From contig MNCI01029617.1 in the NCBI GenBank assembly GCA_015680685.1, positions 53,633 through 117,632 of the forward strand: 64,000 nt of DNA, in the 5' to 3' direction. The position numbers and the translations under genes were made by a program. The notes under the pieces were generated by a model. It was not told the DNA's origin and did no database searches. It saw only the letters and a list, made by a program, of their open reading frames with translations. Shown in pieces: positions 31,828-43,599 of the stretch. This stretch comes from Gnetum montanum (Eukaryota > Streptophyta > Gnetopsida > Gnetales > Gnetaceae). Position 1 is the first letter of the stretch. Each line of letters begins with the position of its first letter.

Positions 31828-33590
31828 TGAAACACCCTAAAAATGTGGGGTCATCTTGGCCTCACCAGGATCTTGCAGTCCGCACAACACAATGGTAATT
31901 CATCGGGAGAAGAACGCTCTGAGTCCAAGTCAGCCAGTTCGGAAAATTTTCTACTTTGAGCATGGAAAAGTGCTATACCATCCTACTCGCCCACTAAAGT
32001 AGTTTAAATAGCTGGTAGCCTACTCAGGATCAGTGTGCAAAATCAGCAACAGCATCCTGGATGCACAAAAAATACTTCGACAAGTTTTCTAAGTCACGAA
32101 GCCTGCTACGCTATGTAGCGTAGCAAGATTTAGAAGACTGGCAGAACGAAGTGCGATGCTACGTGAAGTTACATAGCATAGCATGGAAAAAACTCCACTA
32201 CCCACTTCCTTTGCCCAATTTCAAGTTCTGTGCTGATGCACTTTTTTCATCAGGAAGCGGCAGACTATGTCTACTGCTACGCTACGCTGACCTCCATGGC
32301 ACAGCAAGGCATAGCAATCCTGCGGAAGGGACAAAAGGCAGTTCGAAAGGTGAAGATAACAAAGTTTGCAAGACTTGCATCATAGGAGCATGGTTTGTAA
32401 ATTGGAAAAACTCTTGCAATTAATGTAGGTTGCTACGCTACACTACGTAGCGTAGCACAGCGTAGCAAGCATGTAACAAATAGTAGAACATGCAACAAGA
32501 TGCTACGTCATGCCAAGCATGCTACTTCATAGGGCATAGCAAGGCAAAGAAGTGGTTACATGACATCAATGTGCTCCACCTAATCAGACCATTGGCATGC
32601 ATCTCCAAATGCTGACAGTGCGATTAAGGCATGGCAGATCATAGTTATTGCATGGCAGATTCGCATCGCAATGGTCTCATGAGCCCAACGGTCACAGAAT
32701 GCTCGAGTAGCACCAGTAAGAAAGCACAAGCCTACAACACATAGCATTCAAAATTTCTTTTTTTTTGGCTTACCTTTATCCCTATAAATATCCCAGCAAA
32801 TAGCACGCAACGGGTCCCCTAGGATTCCTTTTTACAAAAAAAGAAAAAGAAAAGAAAGACCCACAATTGAAAAAAGATAGCAAGTGAAAAATTTGGCAAC
32901 TTCAAAAGAGTTCACATCTTTCTAGAAGCAAGCAACTTCCAAGTAGTGCGGACTTTGTTTTGGAATGCTAAAACAAAGACTTCCTCTCTGGTCGGCATTG
33001 TAATAATCAAAGTCTTTTGTTCAAACACTAGAGACGGAGAGTCTCTTCCGGATGAGATCCCCATCTCCATTCTACCACCTTAGTAGATCCCTACATTGTT
33101 TGTATGAGAAGACCATGTCCAAGCACATAGCTCTTTTCCTTCTCTGGCATGCCTTGGTTGCTCTCAGGACCTCTACACTCTGTCACGCTGTGCATCTGAT
33201 TGTATCCATCCTGACCAAATGAGTTTATATCTTTAGAGTGGTGCATGTTTCTAACCATATTTTACTTTAATCCCTATTTGTTGTCTCACTTCTTTGCATT
33301 ATTTCATTTTTTGTTCATCTTTAAGCATTATTTCGTATTACTGCTGCACTTTCATATTTTCTCTCCTATTTTATTCACCCATAAGCATTACCTTGCATTT
33401 CGCATTATTTACGTTGCAAAAGGCTATATCGATGCTGACGTAAGTCCCTATCTGATCGACCAGACCGTTCAGGGCACCCCGTGTTCACACACACCCAACA
33501 CCACCCTCCCACGAATACGGGGTTGGAACTATCGCGTCCACTGACCCCTCAGCATTTTTTTTCTAGCTGCTGACGTTTTTGGTCGTTACA
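31828..33590 (+). mobile_element. 3' LTR of element A
   Basis: Starts TGAAACACCCTAAA and ends GGTCGTTACA; 1763 bp. TATA box at 32784-32790. The U3 contains CTACGCTATGTAGCGTAGCA (32106) and TGCTACGCTACACTACGTAG (32431) among other copies of the motif. Partner of 15047-16805. The two LTRs differ by roughly 12-13% in the part I compared, so the insertion is old. Confidence 0.95.
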
Positions 33591-33595
33591 GATAG
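33591..33595. repeat. Target site duplication of element A, right copy (GATAG)
   Basis: GATAG directly after the LTR end, matching 15042-15046. Confidence 0.93.
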
Positions 33596-33950
33596 AATAC
33601 CACCAAACATGGATGCAAGCCCATCTCAGATTAACCAAGTCTTACTTTATTGCAATTTATTTCAGAATAGCCTCATGCATTTCCTTGCTCACTCATTCAT
33701 TTATTGTTTTGATCTAGATTAGGATGTAGGACCTAGTAGGATGGCGGATAAAGACAAAGGATACAAGTCGTAGCCTATTTTTAAAATTTTTGAAATGTAA
33801 CCCCATTGTTGGGCAATGTTGCAACTTTGAATATGAACATAATTCTAGACCATGTATTTCATTTATAATTGAATTTGTAGTTTAATAAAAAGTATGATAT
33901 TTGTTCTATTTATTTTGCTTAGCATTTTTCTTGATGTAGTTAGGCCCCTT
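33596..33950 (+). other. Element B segment next to the A insertion; possible 3' end of a reverse gene
   Basis: No domain recognised. In B (minus strand) this is the place where the reverse gene would end, so on the plus strand it could be a 3' untranslated stretch; TTTAATAAAAAGT near 33882 is a possible poly(A) signal. Joining 15046 to 33596 restores continuous element B sequence. Confidence 0.35.
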
Positions 33951-33964
33951 GTGGGCCCCATACT

Positions 33965-34372
33965 CTAGTTTAAGGCCATTTCAGGCCATATGATAGTTTA
34001 AGGCCATTCTAGGCCATATAATAGTTTAAGGTGATTCTAGGTCATGGCTAGTTTAAGGTCATTTTGGGCTATGGCTAGTTTAAGGTCGTCTCAAGCCATA
34101 GCTAGTTTAAGGCCATTTTGGGCCATAGCTAGTTTAAGGCTATTTCGGGCCATAGCTATTTTAAGGTCGTTTTGGGCAATGACTAGTTTAAGGCCATTTT
34201 GGGCCATCGCTAGTTTAAGGCTATTTCAAGCCATAGCTAGTTTAAGGCCATTTCGAGCCATGGGTAATTAACACAGAGAGCAAGCTACCAGTTTCAGGCC
34301 TTAGTAGGCCATGCGATAGTTTAAGGCCATTTCAAGCTATATCTAGTTTAAGGCCATTTCGGGTGGTAGTGG
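33965..34372 (-). repeat. 27-bp tandem repeat, about 13 copies, element B
   Basis: Plus strand unit TAGTTTAAGGCCATTTCGGG followed by CCATAGC: eleven consecutive copies of 27-28 bp to about 34265, a short interruption, then two more. The reverse complement is the element A spacer 1 unit. It follows B's protease in B's reading direction. The open stretch MASLRSFWA... (34044-34271) is only the array read as nine-residue periods. Confidence 0.92.
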
Positions 34373-34399
34373 TATAACTAACACAAAAGGTAAACACAA

Positions 34400-35440
34400 C
34401 GCAAAATTGAAACTATACAAAAAAAATGCATTAATGATAACAGAAGTAGAGAAGTAAGCTAAGGACATGCCCTAGTAACATAAATGTTTCCTAACCTGAT
34501 GTGGGTTAGGGGAGGAATAGAACCTAGAAGACTTAAGTCAATACTCTTCTAGGTTGTCATCTGCTATTGAAAAAGGAAACTCTACCCATGTAGTTTCCTC
34601 ACATAAATTGTTAGTTCTACTTGGTTCACTTGCTGAACACCACTAGGTTTTATCATAGATGGGTGATCCATCTTTGGAGACTTATATCTCCAACCCTTTC
34701 TTTGTATCTACATTGTTAATAGTCCATGGGGCTACATCATCACCAAGGATCACCACTTCTCTACCCGCGTAGGGTAGGTGGATCTTTTGGTATACTTGTG
34801 AAGAGATAGCCCTTAACTAGGCTAACCACAATCTTCCTAGGATTAATTGAACCCAGAAATTTCCTCTACCATGATGAATTCTACACTAGTGGGGAATTGA
34901 TCTCCTACCATGAAATTAATAGTGATGATTCCCTTGACCACGACATGTGCCCTATTGAATGACTTTAAACAAGAAGTTGTTGTGGGCCTAATTTGATCCA
35001 CTAGACCCATCTTGTCAACAACAAGGAATGAATTACGTTGGTTGTTGCCCTATCATCAATGTGCATCCTACAAATCTTGTATTGACCTACATGAATTGTT
35101 ATAAACATGGGGGTGGTGGTTAATGACCCTTTTTAGGATTAGCTTTAATGGCTTCATCATAAAAAGTTAAAGGGGTTAATCATGACTCTTCAACCATAGG
35201 TGGTTGCATGATAGCATGGATGGCTCTTTCCTCTGCTAGCATATCTTCCTTAATAGGAATAGATGCCAACATGCAGATTAAAGCTTCACAATGTGCTACA
35301 GAATTCATTATTAAATTGTATAAACTTAAAGCTGTATTTTTCTATTTTAAAGCATGTCTAACTTGTGTGAGTGCGTCTAATAAATCTTGTTCACTATCCT
35401 AGTGTTTGGTGATTTTGTTTTTCTCTATACGTCCTAAAAG
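34400..35440 (-). pseudogene. Element B protease and end of ORF1
   Basis: On the minus strand: the active-site part near 35.05 kb (IDDRATTN-like, decayed), GIITINFMVGDQFPTSVEFI (34.93-34.87 kb; A has GIIHINFVAGDQFPIDAMFT), EEISGFN with the remains of the LGR block, and HKYTKRSTYPTR. Upstream, 35.3-35.2 kb reads the SIPIKEDMLAEE-type linker seen in A as MVILINENMTAEE. ORF1 ends around 34.45 kb near LTHIRLGNIYVT. Decayed by stops and indels. Confidence 0.65.
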
Positions 35441-38307
35441 ATAGATTTCCTGGGGGGAGGTGAGGCTTTTGGTTGAGCTATGGGCTTTTGAGCCTCAGGG
35501 GTTAATTGTTGTGCACACATGTGTATGCAGGTGGATTTTGGTGATAAGGACATAGGAACTACTAACAAAGGGATGGGCTTAGGAGGGCCTAGTGTAGTGT
35601 GTTCCCTAGCCATGTTATCTACTAGGCATTCATCACACCTACTTAGGTGAGAAGGTTGTGATGTAATTCCCACCACTGGGCTTTGGACAGATGGGGAGTC
35701 TATATGTTTTGGCACCCTTATAACAAAGGATGTCTGAGTTGTTGCAGTAGTATGTTGGGGAGCCCTAACTATGAAGGGTGTGATAGGCCTTCATGGCAAT
35801 ACCTTAATGACAAAAGGGATCTGTGGCCTAGGTGAGATTGAACCTTTAGTACCTTGGGAAGGTACATGAACCACAAATGGTTCATGTGTTGACTCTATGT
35901 TATCATCAACGCTAACAATGTTAATGGTATATCTTGTATTACTAGCATTCAGCGAGTCCTTATAGATTTTCATATATTGGTTCTTTGGCCAAACAGGACT
36001 ATTTTCATGAAGGATCAACTTACCTTTGTCAATCATACATTGAATGTCATCTTTTAATGCTAAGCAAAAATTTGTATCATGATCACACAATTGGTGGTAG
36101 TTGAAAAATCAATCCAACCTAAAATTCTTAGGTACTTAAGGCTAATTAGGCATAGCTACAGAGGGGTCCTGAAAGATCTCACAATATCTCTCATGCCATT
36201 TGCGGGCCTCCTCCAACATTTGTTTATGTTGAACATGCCCAGCACTTAGTAATTGGTCTAGAAGCTCCAATGGCTTAATTGGTAGAGGGGTGTATTTGGA
36301 GCAATCCTTACACTTAAAGTTTGGCTTCGATGAAGTTTGCATTGTGGCTATGGATGTCATGGGTTGGTTGGTCCCTGCATTATCAGAGCTCAACATTTTG
36401 CTAGTGGTGGCCAAGGTTTTAAGCACATTAGCTACCTATCTGTTATTATTATTTCTGGCTTCACATGCCACAGTAGCCATAGTGGTTGTAGTGGCCTTCC
36501 CCTTTTCTTTATCTTTCTTTGTATGTGCATTCTTGTAAGTTATGTATGTAGGGTCTCTACTCACCTCAACTGCATCTTGTATGCTTTTTGTCTAGGAAAA
36601 GGCTTGACTAAGGGAGAATGACACTAAATAGTATAGCTTAGACTTGATGAAGTCATTTACAGCACTCGTAAAAATGGCCAATAGATAGGCTTCAGCAATC
36701 AAATCATGGATCTCATTTAAGATAGCACTCCAATGTTGTATGAATTTATGGATGGGTTCTAATGCTTCTTGTTTGACATTCATGAGTTGGTCTAAAGTGG
36801 CTTTTGGCCTCAAGTTGTACTTGAAGCAAGTCACAAATTAACTTAACAATTCTTCCAAAGTTGAAATAGAGACACGAAGAAGCACACGATACCAGTCTAA
36901 ATCTTTGCCAGTCAAGGACATGGAAAATACATGAATAATCACATGCAGCCATAGTTCTAGTAATAAGGATTTAGATTGAAAAGTAACTAGGTGAGTGTTT
37001 GGATCACCCTGTTCATTATATTTTGTAAATTGAGGGAGCTATATTCTAGGAGGCAAGGTGAGTGGAGGCACAATGGGGCTAATATGGTTTTCCTAATAAA
37101 AGTCCATTACATGGACTATTTCAGAGCTAACGGCTTTAAGCTACTTGACTTCATTAATGAGGGTTTCAATAAGCTAAAAGGCTTATTCTAGAATCAGAGG
37201 TGTTAAAGAAGGTTGCATTAGTTGGACTACCGATGGCACCATCAGAGCAACCAACATTAGGTATGTTGTTGATGTAGCTACCATTCCCATTGGAGGTTCT
37301 ATTGGAGTAGCTTCCATCGATGGCATTGTCTGAGTGGCCCATAACCCTATGGGTGGTGCCACTAGAGAAACCACCATTGGTGGTGTTGTGGGAATGGTTA
37401 CTTGCCCCCCTACCAGAGTAGCCCACAACCTCATAGTTGGTTGCATCATATGTGAAGCTTGATACTTTGGGGGCTACATATACTATGGTATTTCAGATGA
37501 CTAGACAGTGGCAAAGGATGCCACTATCCACCATGTAGTTGGGTTTGGAGCTGCTACTGGAAATGGAATTAGCATAGAGGAAGTAACGGAAATAGGGCCC
37601 ATTTGTAGTTGTGATGTAGGCATAGTATGTAGATATGGTAATGTAGGCATCATAGATATTGGTTATGAAAATTGGATAGACTATGAAGGAACACTAAAGG
37701 GAAAGGAGGCTATAGGCCCTACATGCTATTGCATTGATAACATTTGATGGATACCTACCACCAAGAAAGGTTTGGGCTGTGGAAGCATTGTATCCATGAC
37801 AAAAGAGGTGGGGGTCTATGACTGGTATGAAAGGAATATAGAGGTGGACTGTGAGGCTATGGTGTAGAGTGGGCCACCACCTTCGAAATGGGATTAAAAT
37901 TCCTCTTACCCATCATGGAGGGGCTCTTCATAGTGAGACACTATGTCTTGCTCTTTTGACCCACTTAATTGAATATGTTTGTTTAATATCCATTGGAACA
38001 TTTTAGTGAGTGGTATGATGGCATCAAGAGTAGGAAGGAACTCCCTTCCATTCCAGTGAATGATTTCAAAATTGCACTTTTCTTTGAATTTCTAGTAGTC
38101 CAACGGTAGGGCCACTTGGATATTTGTGCATAAGAAGTTGTATCGCTCCTCATCACATGCCATGCATTTAGATGACTGATGTTTTAGTCAAAGAGATTAC
38201 CATTGGAGATGCACTAGGCTAAGTGGTCGCTCAAGATCCATCACATGTTACAAGAGATGAGCTATCTCCAAGGTTAAGGTGGCAACTAAGGTGCTAGGTG
38301 GATTCAT
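35441..38307 (-). pseudogene. Element B gag
   Basis: ATG at 38307 (MNPPSTLVATLTLEIAHLL). RYNFLCTNIQVALPLD near 38.15 kb matches A's FLCTKVQANLPLD. A Gly/Asn/Ser- or Thr/Pro-rich repeated segment lies at 37.45-37.17 kb. The capsid block CFKYNLRPKATLDQLMNVKQ ... NDFIKSKLYYL (36834-36592) is fully open. Next is CKDCSKYTPLPIKPLELLDQ (36.3 kb; A has KYTPLPLKPSELLKQ). Knuckle block: YHQLCDHDTNFCLALKDDIQ (36.08 kb), which keeps more Cys/His than A. Then FVVHVPSQGTK. Capsid precursor, now broken by stops. Confidence 0.8.
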
Positions 38308-38779
38308 TTTTACTATGTTAAAAAGGATGTAAGAAGCAAAGAAACTTGTGAACAATGGTGAAATATAGTAAATTTTGAGCTAAAATGCTTAAATAGGTAA
38401 GCTGCACAAAAAATAAGCCAAAAATGGTAGAGTCTAAAAATGCTGAAAAAATAGTGATTTGCACTACTACACTCATTATGCTAAGATAGACTATCATGCT
38501 GAAGGGTTGTTACATTACACATGTTACACTATACAGAACATAGAGCTTGATGTAGTACATAGTTTTGGGCTTTTTGTCCTGCAGGGTTCCACACGAACTA
38601 TCAAATAGGACCAATCTATACCAACCAAAATGTAGACAACTCCTACACTAGCCTATGATCCAGCTACTACCTTAACATGTCCATAGGGGTGTCATGTCTA
38701 TGCTAGGCCATTACTACCAATGGAGGTACAAAAAGCACAAGGGACTACCCATGGCACATAGAAGGAGCTTGAAGGTTTA
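38308..38779 (-). other. Element B 5' leader
   Basis: Non-coding leader between primer-binding site and gag. Around 38590-38690 it carries one diverged copy of the block that is repeated six times in A's leader (GACACCCC, TAGTTCGTGTGGAACCCTGC on the minus strand). Confidence 0.55.
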
Positions 38780-38798
38780 GGCCCTTCTTCTAGCACCA
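38780..38798 (-). other. Primer-binding site of element B
   Basis: Minus strand TGGTGCTAGAAGAAGGGCC, five bases after the LTR end at 38804. One base different from A's site. Confidence 0.8.
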
Positions 38799-38803
38799 AA
38801 AAT

Positions 38804-40858
38804 TGTAGCATTTGAAAACATCGATGGTTGGAACACCAAGAAATCATAAGATGTACAACTTAACCCTGAGTCCGTGGGAGGGATATGCTAGAGAAAATAG
38901 GAATGGGGTGCCCTAAATGATCTTTTCGATCAGACGAGGACTTATGTGGTGTCTAATAACCATTTGAAAATGGTGTTTTTAGAGCGTTACACATGAGAGT
39001 CGGAACAAGTAAAGAGTGTAACATGCATAATGGTGAAAATATATCAACATGCATACCTTAATGTATATTAACCATAGAAATAAAAAATGCACGAATAGTT
39101 TAAAATATGTGTTGTAGGAAAATGAAGTGAGAGTTTAGGTGAGGAAATGCACTACCCTAAGATTGGGGAATATGATTTTTTCTTAAATGATGTGTACAAC
39201 TAGTACGTAGTGTCAGGTAAGCACAATGGGATGGCAAGGCAATATGGTCACAGTCCCTAAGATGCTGTAGATGCGGTGCTAACAAATGTAGAGAAGATGT
39301 AGCCTGTTGCACTGACAGTTGCTATGCTATGCGGGTGTGGGATGTAAGTGTTATGCTCAAGTGCAAGAGTGAAGCAGGTACTAAGGAGTGCTCTAATGCT
39401 AAGATTTATCACTCATCTGTGTTTTGTTTGCCAATCTTCTACCAAATCTAACTAAAAAGCCAACCCTTAGAATGTTGATTACTAGGGTATTTATAGAACC
39501 AGGGTTGTCAATAGACATCGGTTGTATACCAAGTGTCTTGGGTCCCACATAGCATGGGTGTGAGTGTGTCACATTGGCATGCTATGCTCAAAGTGTCAAG
39601 ATCAATGGTGCTATGCTCTATAGGACAAGGACTAGGATTGAAAATCTACCAAACTGTAACCATATTGCCCAAACTGCATGTGCCAAAACCTACATAACTA
39701 CCATGTACCTACAAAAATTCCTAAAACACATGCAACTTGGACCCTATGCTCCTAGACTATGTCTTCCCTCCTCTTCTGAGTAAGGTCAAGTGTAGGGAAA
39801 ATTTTGGGGATCAACTAGGGGTGCAAAAATAAAGAAAACTGCTAATTTTGGCTACCTAAGAGATGCTGGAGTTGAAACAAAGGTTGATGCTAATTTCTAG
39901 GAGGCATTTTCCAAGTGTTACATTGTCTACACTACCCAGCATGACGAAGCATAGCATGAACACTTAGAAAAATTTTACGCTTCTAGCCTACTACCTTATC
40001 TACACTACATAGCGTAGCAGGGTGTAGCACCTATTTCCAATGAATCTTGTCAAAATTGAAAATGCCACTCTAGGATGTGGAAAGATAGGCAACTCCAACA
40101 ACCAAAAACTGCATCTTCCATGTTAGGATGGCTTAATACCTCCTCATTTTATACATAGAAAATTTCTAATTCTAGAACCTCTGCTACCCTGTCTATGCTA
40201 TGTAACGTAGTAGAGCATAGCACCAAGATTTGAATGAATTTTGACAAAACTTTCAATGTTTTTCCATATGATGCTAATCACATTATAAGGATGAAGCAAA
40301 TCAAGAAACCTAGGAAGTAAAAAATTTACGACATGCACCTTCCATGTATGGTCCAAGACTTAGGGAAATTTGAGTCTCAAAGAGCCTGCTATGCTATATA
40401 CGCTATGTAGCATAGTAGAGTGCAGTAGGTCCAAAGATAGAAAATTTGCCAAACTATTCTTGCCATCCTGAGCACTTTTGAAAACTCTTAGCTTGGCACT
40501 TGGGTGGACTGCCAACTAGAGCATGTGTCAAGCTAGGCAAGATAGAGAGTGTTGCAAGCTTGATGGCCCTAAAGATAGAAAATTGTCCAAACTCTTTAGT
40601 CTATCCTTAGTGCCCTTTTGATCACTTCCAGCTTGACATTTGTGAAAACTAGCCTTGGGAGTGGGTGCTACACTGACTATGCTGGGGAGAATAGTAGGTA
40701 GACTTAGAAAAATTTTTGCAAACATTAGGACTTCCAAGGTTCCACAATTTCTACGCTACATAGCGTAGCATCAAACTTAGAAAAAATTCTATCCAAGGTT
40801 TGAGACTTAGACAAATTTTCTATTGAGTCATAGGAGCCCAAAATTAGTGGTGTTTCAT
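38804..40858 (-). mobile_element. 5' LTR of element B
   Basis: Minus strand TGAAACACCACTAATTTTGG ... TTTCAAATGCTACA, 2055 bp. The right-hand 0.8 kb matches the truncated partner at 12655-13460. It contains TAGCGTAGC-type blocks at about 40007-40030, 40190-40220, 40385-40415 and 40748-40770. Open stretches inside it (39574-39783, 40528-40737) are not genes. Confidence 0.85.
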
Positions 40859-42045
40859 AGATAAAAATGCAAATAAACATAGGCTACATGCATTAGGCTA
40901 TGTTCATGAAGAGTAAAACAACAATTTCATATGTAATAAACTATAAATGAAAAGTAAGGCTATATGGATATTAGTTCATCTGGTCATAAAAGCATGGGAA
41001 GGTTAAGGTAAACTTTACTTAAGCAAGTTCTTCCTAATATTTGCAAGATTGCTCTACACAAGCTTGTATTCATCATCCACTTCACTTATGATGTTAAAAG
41101 GAAGATCATCCCACAATGTATTCCATTATCTTTCATTGTCATCGTTGGTTGTCTTGGTTTTTTACTATTCATGGCTACAAGCTTCTTCTTCAGGCTCCAC
41201 TTTTGATCCCTATTGTATTTCTATGTTGTTAATAGCTAGAAGAGCCACGTTGTCACCATGAATGATGATTTTGCCTTCCTCATAAGAAAGATGAATTTCT
41301 TGATGGATGGATGAGGACACATCTTGTAACTGAGCATACCAAAGTCTTCCTAGGATCAAATTGAATCCTGGTGTCTCTTCGACCACCAAGAATTTTATGA
41401 TCAACATGCACCCGATATATTTTAAATTTTCCTATGCATATGGTTATGAATAAAGGGGTTGTAGTCACTTCACCATTCTAAGGATTAACCTTAACTTTGT
41501 TATCATGAAATGTTAGGGGTGTTGACTTCTTCTCCCTTGGTGAGAAAGCAATCATTAATACATGGATTACTTCCTCATTAGCAGGAATATCCTCACTAAT
41601 AGGTATGAAGGTTAACATTTTGACTAGCACCTCATGATGTGTGGCAGAAGTCATGATCAAGTCATGTAAGCTTAGAGTTGTGTTTTGATGCTTGAGGGAT
41701 TGCTTGACTTGGTCCATTGCACTAAGGAAGTTTTATCATTTCCTAAGGGCTTGTCATCCTAGTTGTGCTTTACTTCCTCCATGCATTCCAAGATGTAGAC
41801 TTTGTCTTTAGGCTTTGGCTATTTTGGCTCTTCCTTGTTGTTTTGGTTCTAGGCTTTGGTATCCTCTTGTGGCTCATTGGTTGAAGAGGATGGAGTAGAG
41901 GAGGTCATGGGATACCAAAAATTGGATTGAGCTTCGATGTTGTCAGTCCTTTGCTTATGCTTCTTCATTTGGTTTACTATAGTTTTTTGGTTATCAACTA
42001 TTAGTTGTAAGGAAGAGGTAGTAGCATTGGCCACCACAAGGGGTC
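40859..42045 (-). pseudogene. Element C gag end and protease
   Basis: Minus strand: a basic linker (42.0-41.75 kb), SLHDLIMTSATHHEVLVKML (41.66 kb; A has SLYDLVMTSVPHRKALALML), FITICIGKFKIYRVHVDH (41.45 kb, entry to the active site, which is frame-broken), EETPGFNLILGRLWYAQLQD (41.37 kb) and YEEGKIIIHGDNVALLAINN (41.28 kb). ORF1 ends DEYKLV-x-SNLANIRKNLLK and stop near 41.02 kb, the conserved terminus. It runs directly into the start of B's LTR at 40858, so I infer that B inserted between C's ORF1 and ORF2. Confidence 0.7.
41945..42045 (+). repeat. 101-bp perfect inverted repeat, left arm, followed by N
   Basis: 41945-42045 is the exact reverse complement of 42358-42458 over all 101 bases. 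A single N follows each arm (42046 and 42459). Probable assembly artefact. Confidence 0.9.
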
Positions 42046-42046
42046 N

Positions 42047-42910
42047 TTTTGGCCATAAAACCAATCAATTCAGGTCTAAAAAGACCCATTGAAAGTTAAT
42101 GATAGCCCCTATGTTATTTTAGCATTCAACATCGATGACAATTGGAGACTTGCTAGAGAATAATCAGAGACTTCCTAGAGAACCATTCATGATTCAAGTA
42201 CTACTCTATAGTGAAAGAGCTTCTTTGGCTATGCATAGCTAAATACCTCTCTTCATTAAGAGAGTACCATCATGAAAGCCTCTAAGGGAATCTTTTATCA
42301 TCAAGGTCTCCAAATCTAGTATAACCCAAACAGCTATAACCCAAGAAACTAAATAATGACCCCTTGTGGTGGCCAATGCTACTACCTCTTCCTTACAACT
42401 AATAGTTGATAACCAAAAAACTATAGTAAACCAAATGAAGAAGCATAAGCAAAGGACTNGGAGTAGTTCCCCATAACCATAAAATTCATTGTAATCGAGG
42501 AGATTCCAGGCTTTAACCTAATCTTGGGTAGGCCCTAGCTGGCCCAACTATGGTCCATCTCCTCCCAAATCCACCAAGAAATCTACCTTCAATATAAAGG
42601 TGGTGAGGTTATCATTTACAGTTGCAATGTAGCCTCTTTGGCCATCAACAACATAGAAATAAAACAAGGGTTAGAGATGGAGTTCCTCAATGATGCATCT
42701 CCCATAAAGGATGAGGGAAAAACATGTGAGGCAAACCAACCTAAGGAACCAAAGGAAGCTAATGACCTTTTGAAGTAAACTTTGTGGGCTAAATTGCCCT
42801 TTTTTATAGCTGACAAAGGTCAAGGTGAGTACCACATAGTACCATTCAAGCCCTATGTGCCTTCTAACTCACATTGGATTAGGAAACAATTACGTGACTG
42901 AGGCATTCCC
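42047..42910 (+). pseudogene. Element E end of gag and protease
   Basis: Plus strand, starting at the artefact. REPFMIQVLL near 42.18 kb matches D's REPFVIQVPS. EEIPGFNLILGRP at about 42.50 kb is the protease flap block; QIHQEIYLQYKGGEVIIYSC and NVASLAINNIEIKQGLEMEF follow. ORF1 ends GEYHIVPFKPYVPSNSHWIR, KQLRD and stop near 42.90 kb. The active-site Asp block is missing between 42357 and 42460, where the inverted repeat lies. Confidence 0.65.
42358..42458 (-). repeat. 101-bp perfect inverted repeat, right arm, followed by N
   Basis: Reverse complement of 41945-42045; the N at 42459 abuts it. Because the arm duplicates element C sequence in the other orientation, the E sequence that should be here is absent. 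Confidence 0.9.
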
Positions 42911-43174
42911 TTAATCAAATGTGTGCTAGATGCCTGCCTATCCCTCACTTCTACATATCTCACTTTCTTGCATCTTATTTTCACATTTATGTTTTGCTTG
43001 ATTATTCACATTTTACATTTTTTACTTTATTATGCATTTATTTCTTTTGTTTGTGCATTTTCACTTAGTTTACATTTTTGCATGTTAAGTTTACTCTTTA
43101 GCAATTATTGGCTTACACATGAAAAACATGAAAATATATAAAAATCATTAAAAAAAAACTACAAAAATAGATGA
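42911..43174. other. Spacer after ORF1 of element E
   Basis: AT-rich, aligned by position with 3337-3640 of D. The 72-codon Phe/His-rich open stretch (42923-43141) is low complexity and has no family; not called. Confidence 0.45.
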
Positions 43175-43470
43175 TCGAAAAAGGCCCTAAACTAGCACAT
43201 GGCCTACCATGGCCTAAAACTAGCAATCTTCCTTGCATCGCATGGCCTAAAAAGGCCTTAAACTATTGCTACAACCCGCCATGGCCTAAAACTAACAACA
43301 TTTTTCCTTCTAGCCCATGGCCTGAAATGGCCTTAAACTACCACTAGGGCCTACAATGGCTCAAAGCTACTAACACACGCTATTAATACATGTGACAGAA
43401 AATGACCTAAAACTATCATCATGGCTTGAAATGACCTTAAACTAGCATCAGCTCATAGTGGCCTGGTTAC
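43175..43470 (+). repeat. GGCCTAAAACTAGCA spacer repeat, element E
   Basis: About nine imperfect units with cores such as CATGGCCTAAAACTAGCA, AAAAGGCCTTAAACTA and GAAATGACCTTAAACTAGCA. Same place as in A and D: after ORF1 and before the reverse gene. Confidence 0.8.
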
Positions 43471-43599
43471 ATTAATTCATTATATTACTAGCATCAAACA
43501 CATAGTAAATAAATGTAAAAGTATACACATCATACACTCCATGTAGCAAGAACATCCATTCCATCTCATAGCAGTAACAGTACATAGCATAAGCTCATC

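Noticed and set aside
34044-34271. Open frame with a nine-residue MASLRSFWA-type repeat
   Set aside because: It is the 27-bp array read in one frame, at a non-coding spacer position in the element.
33965-34372. Regularly spaced repeats considered as a CRISPR array
   Set aside because: The units are contiguous with no unique spacers, and the sequence is plant retrotransposon.
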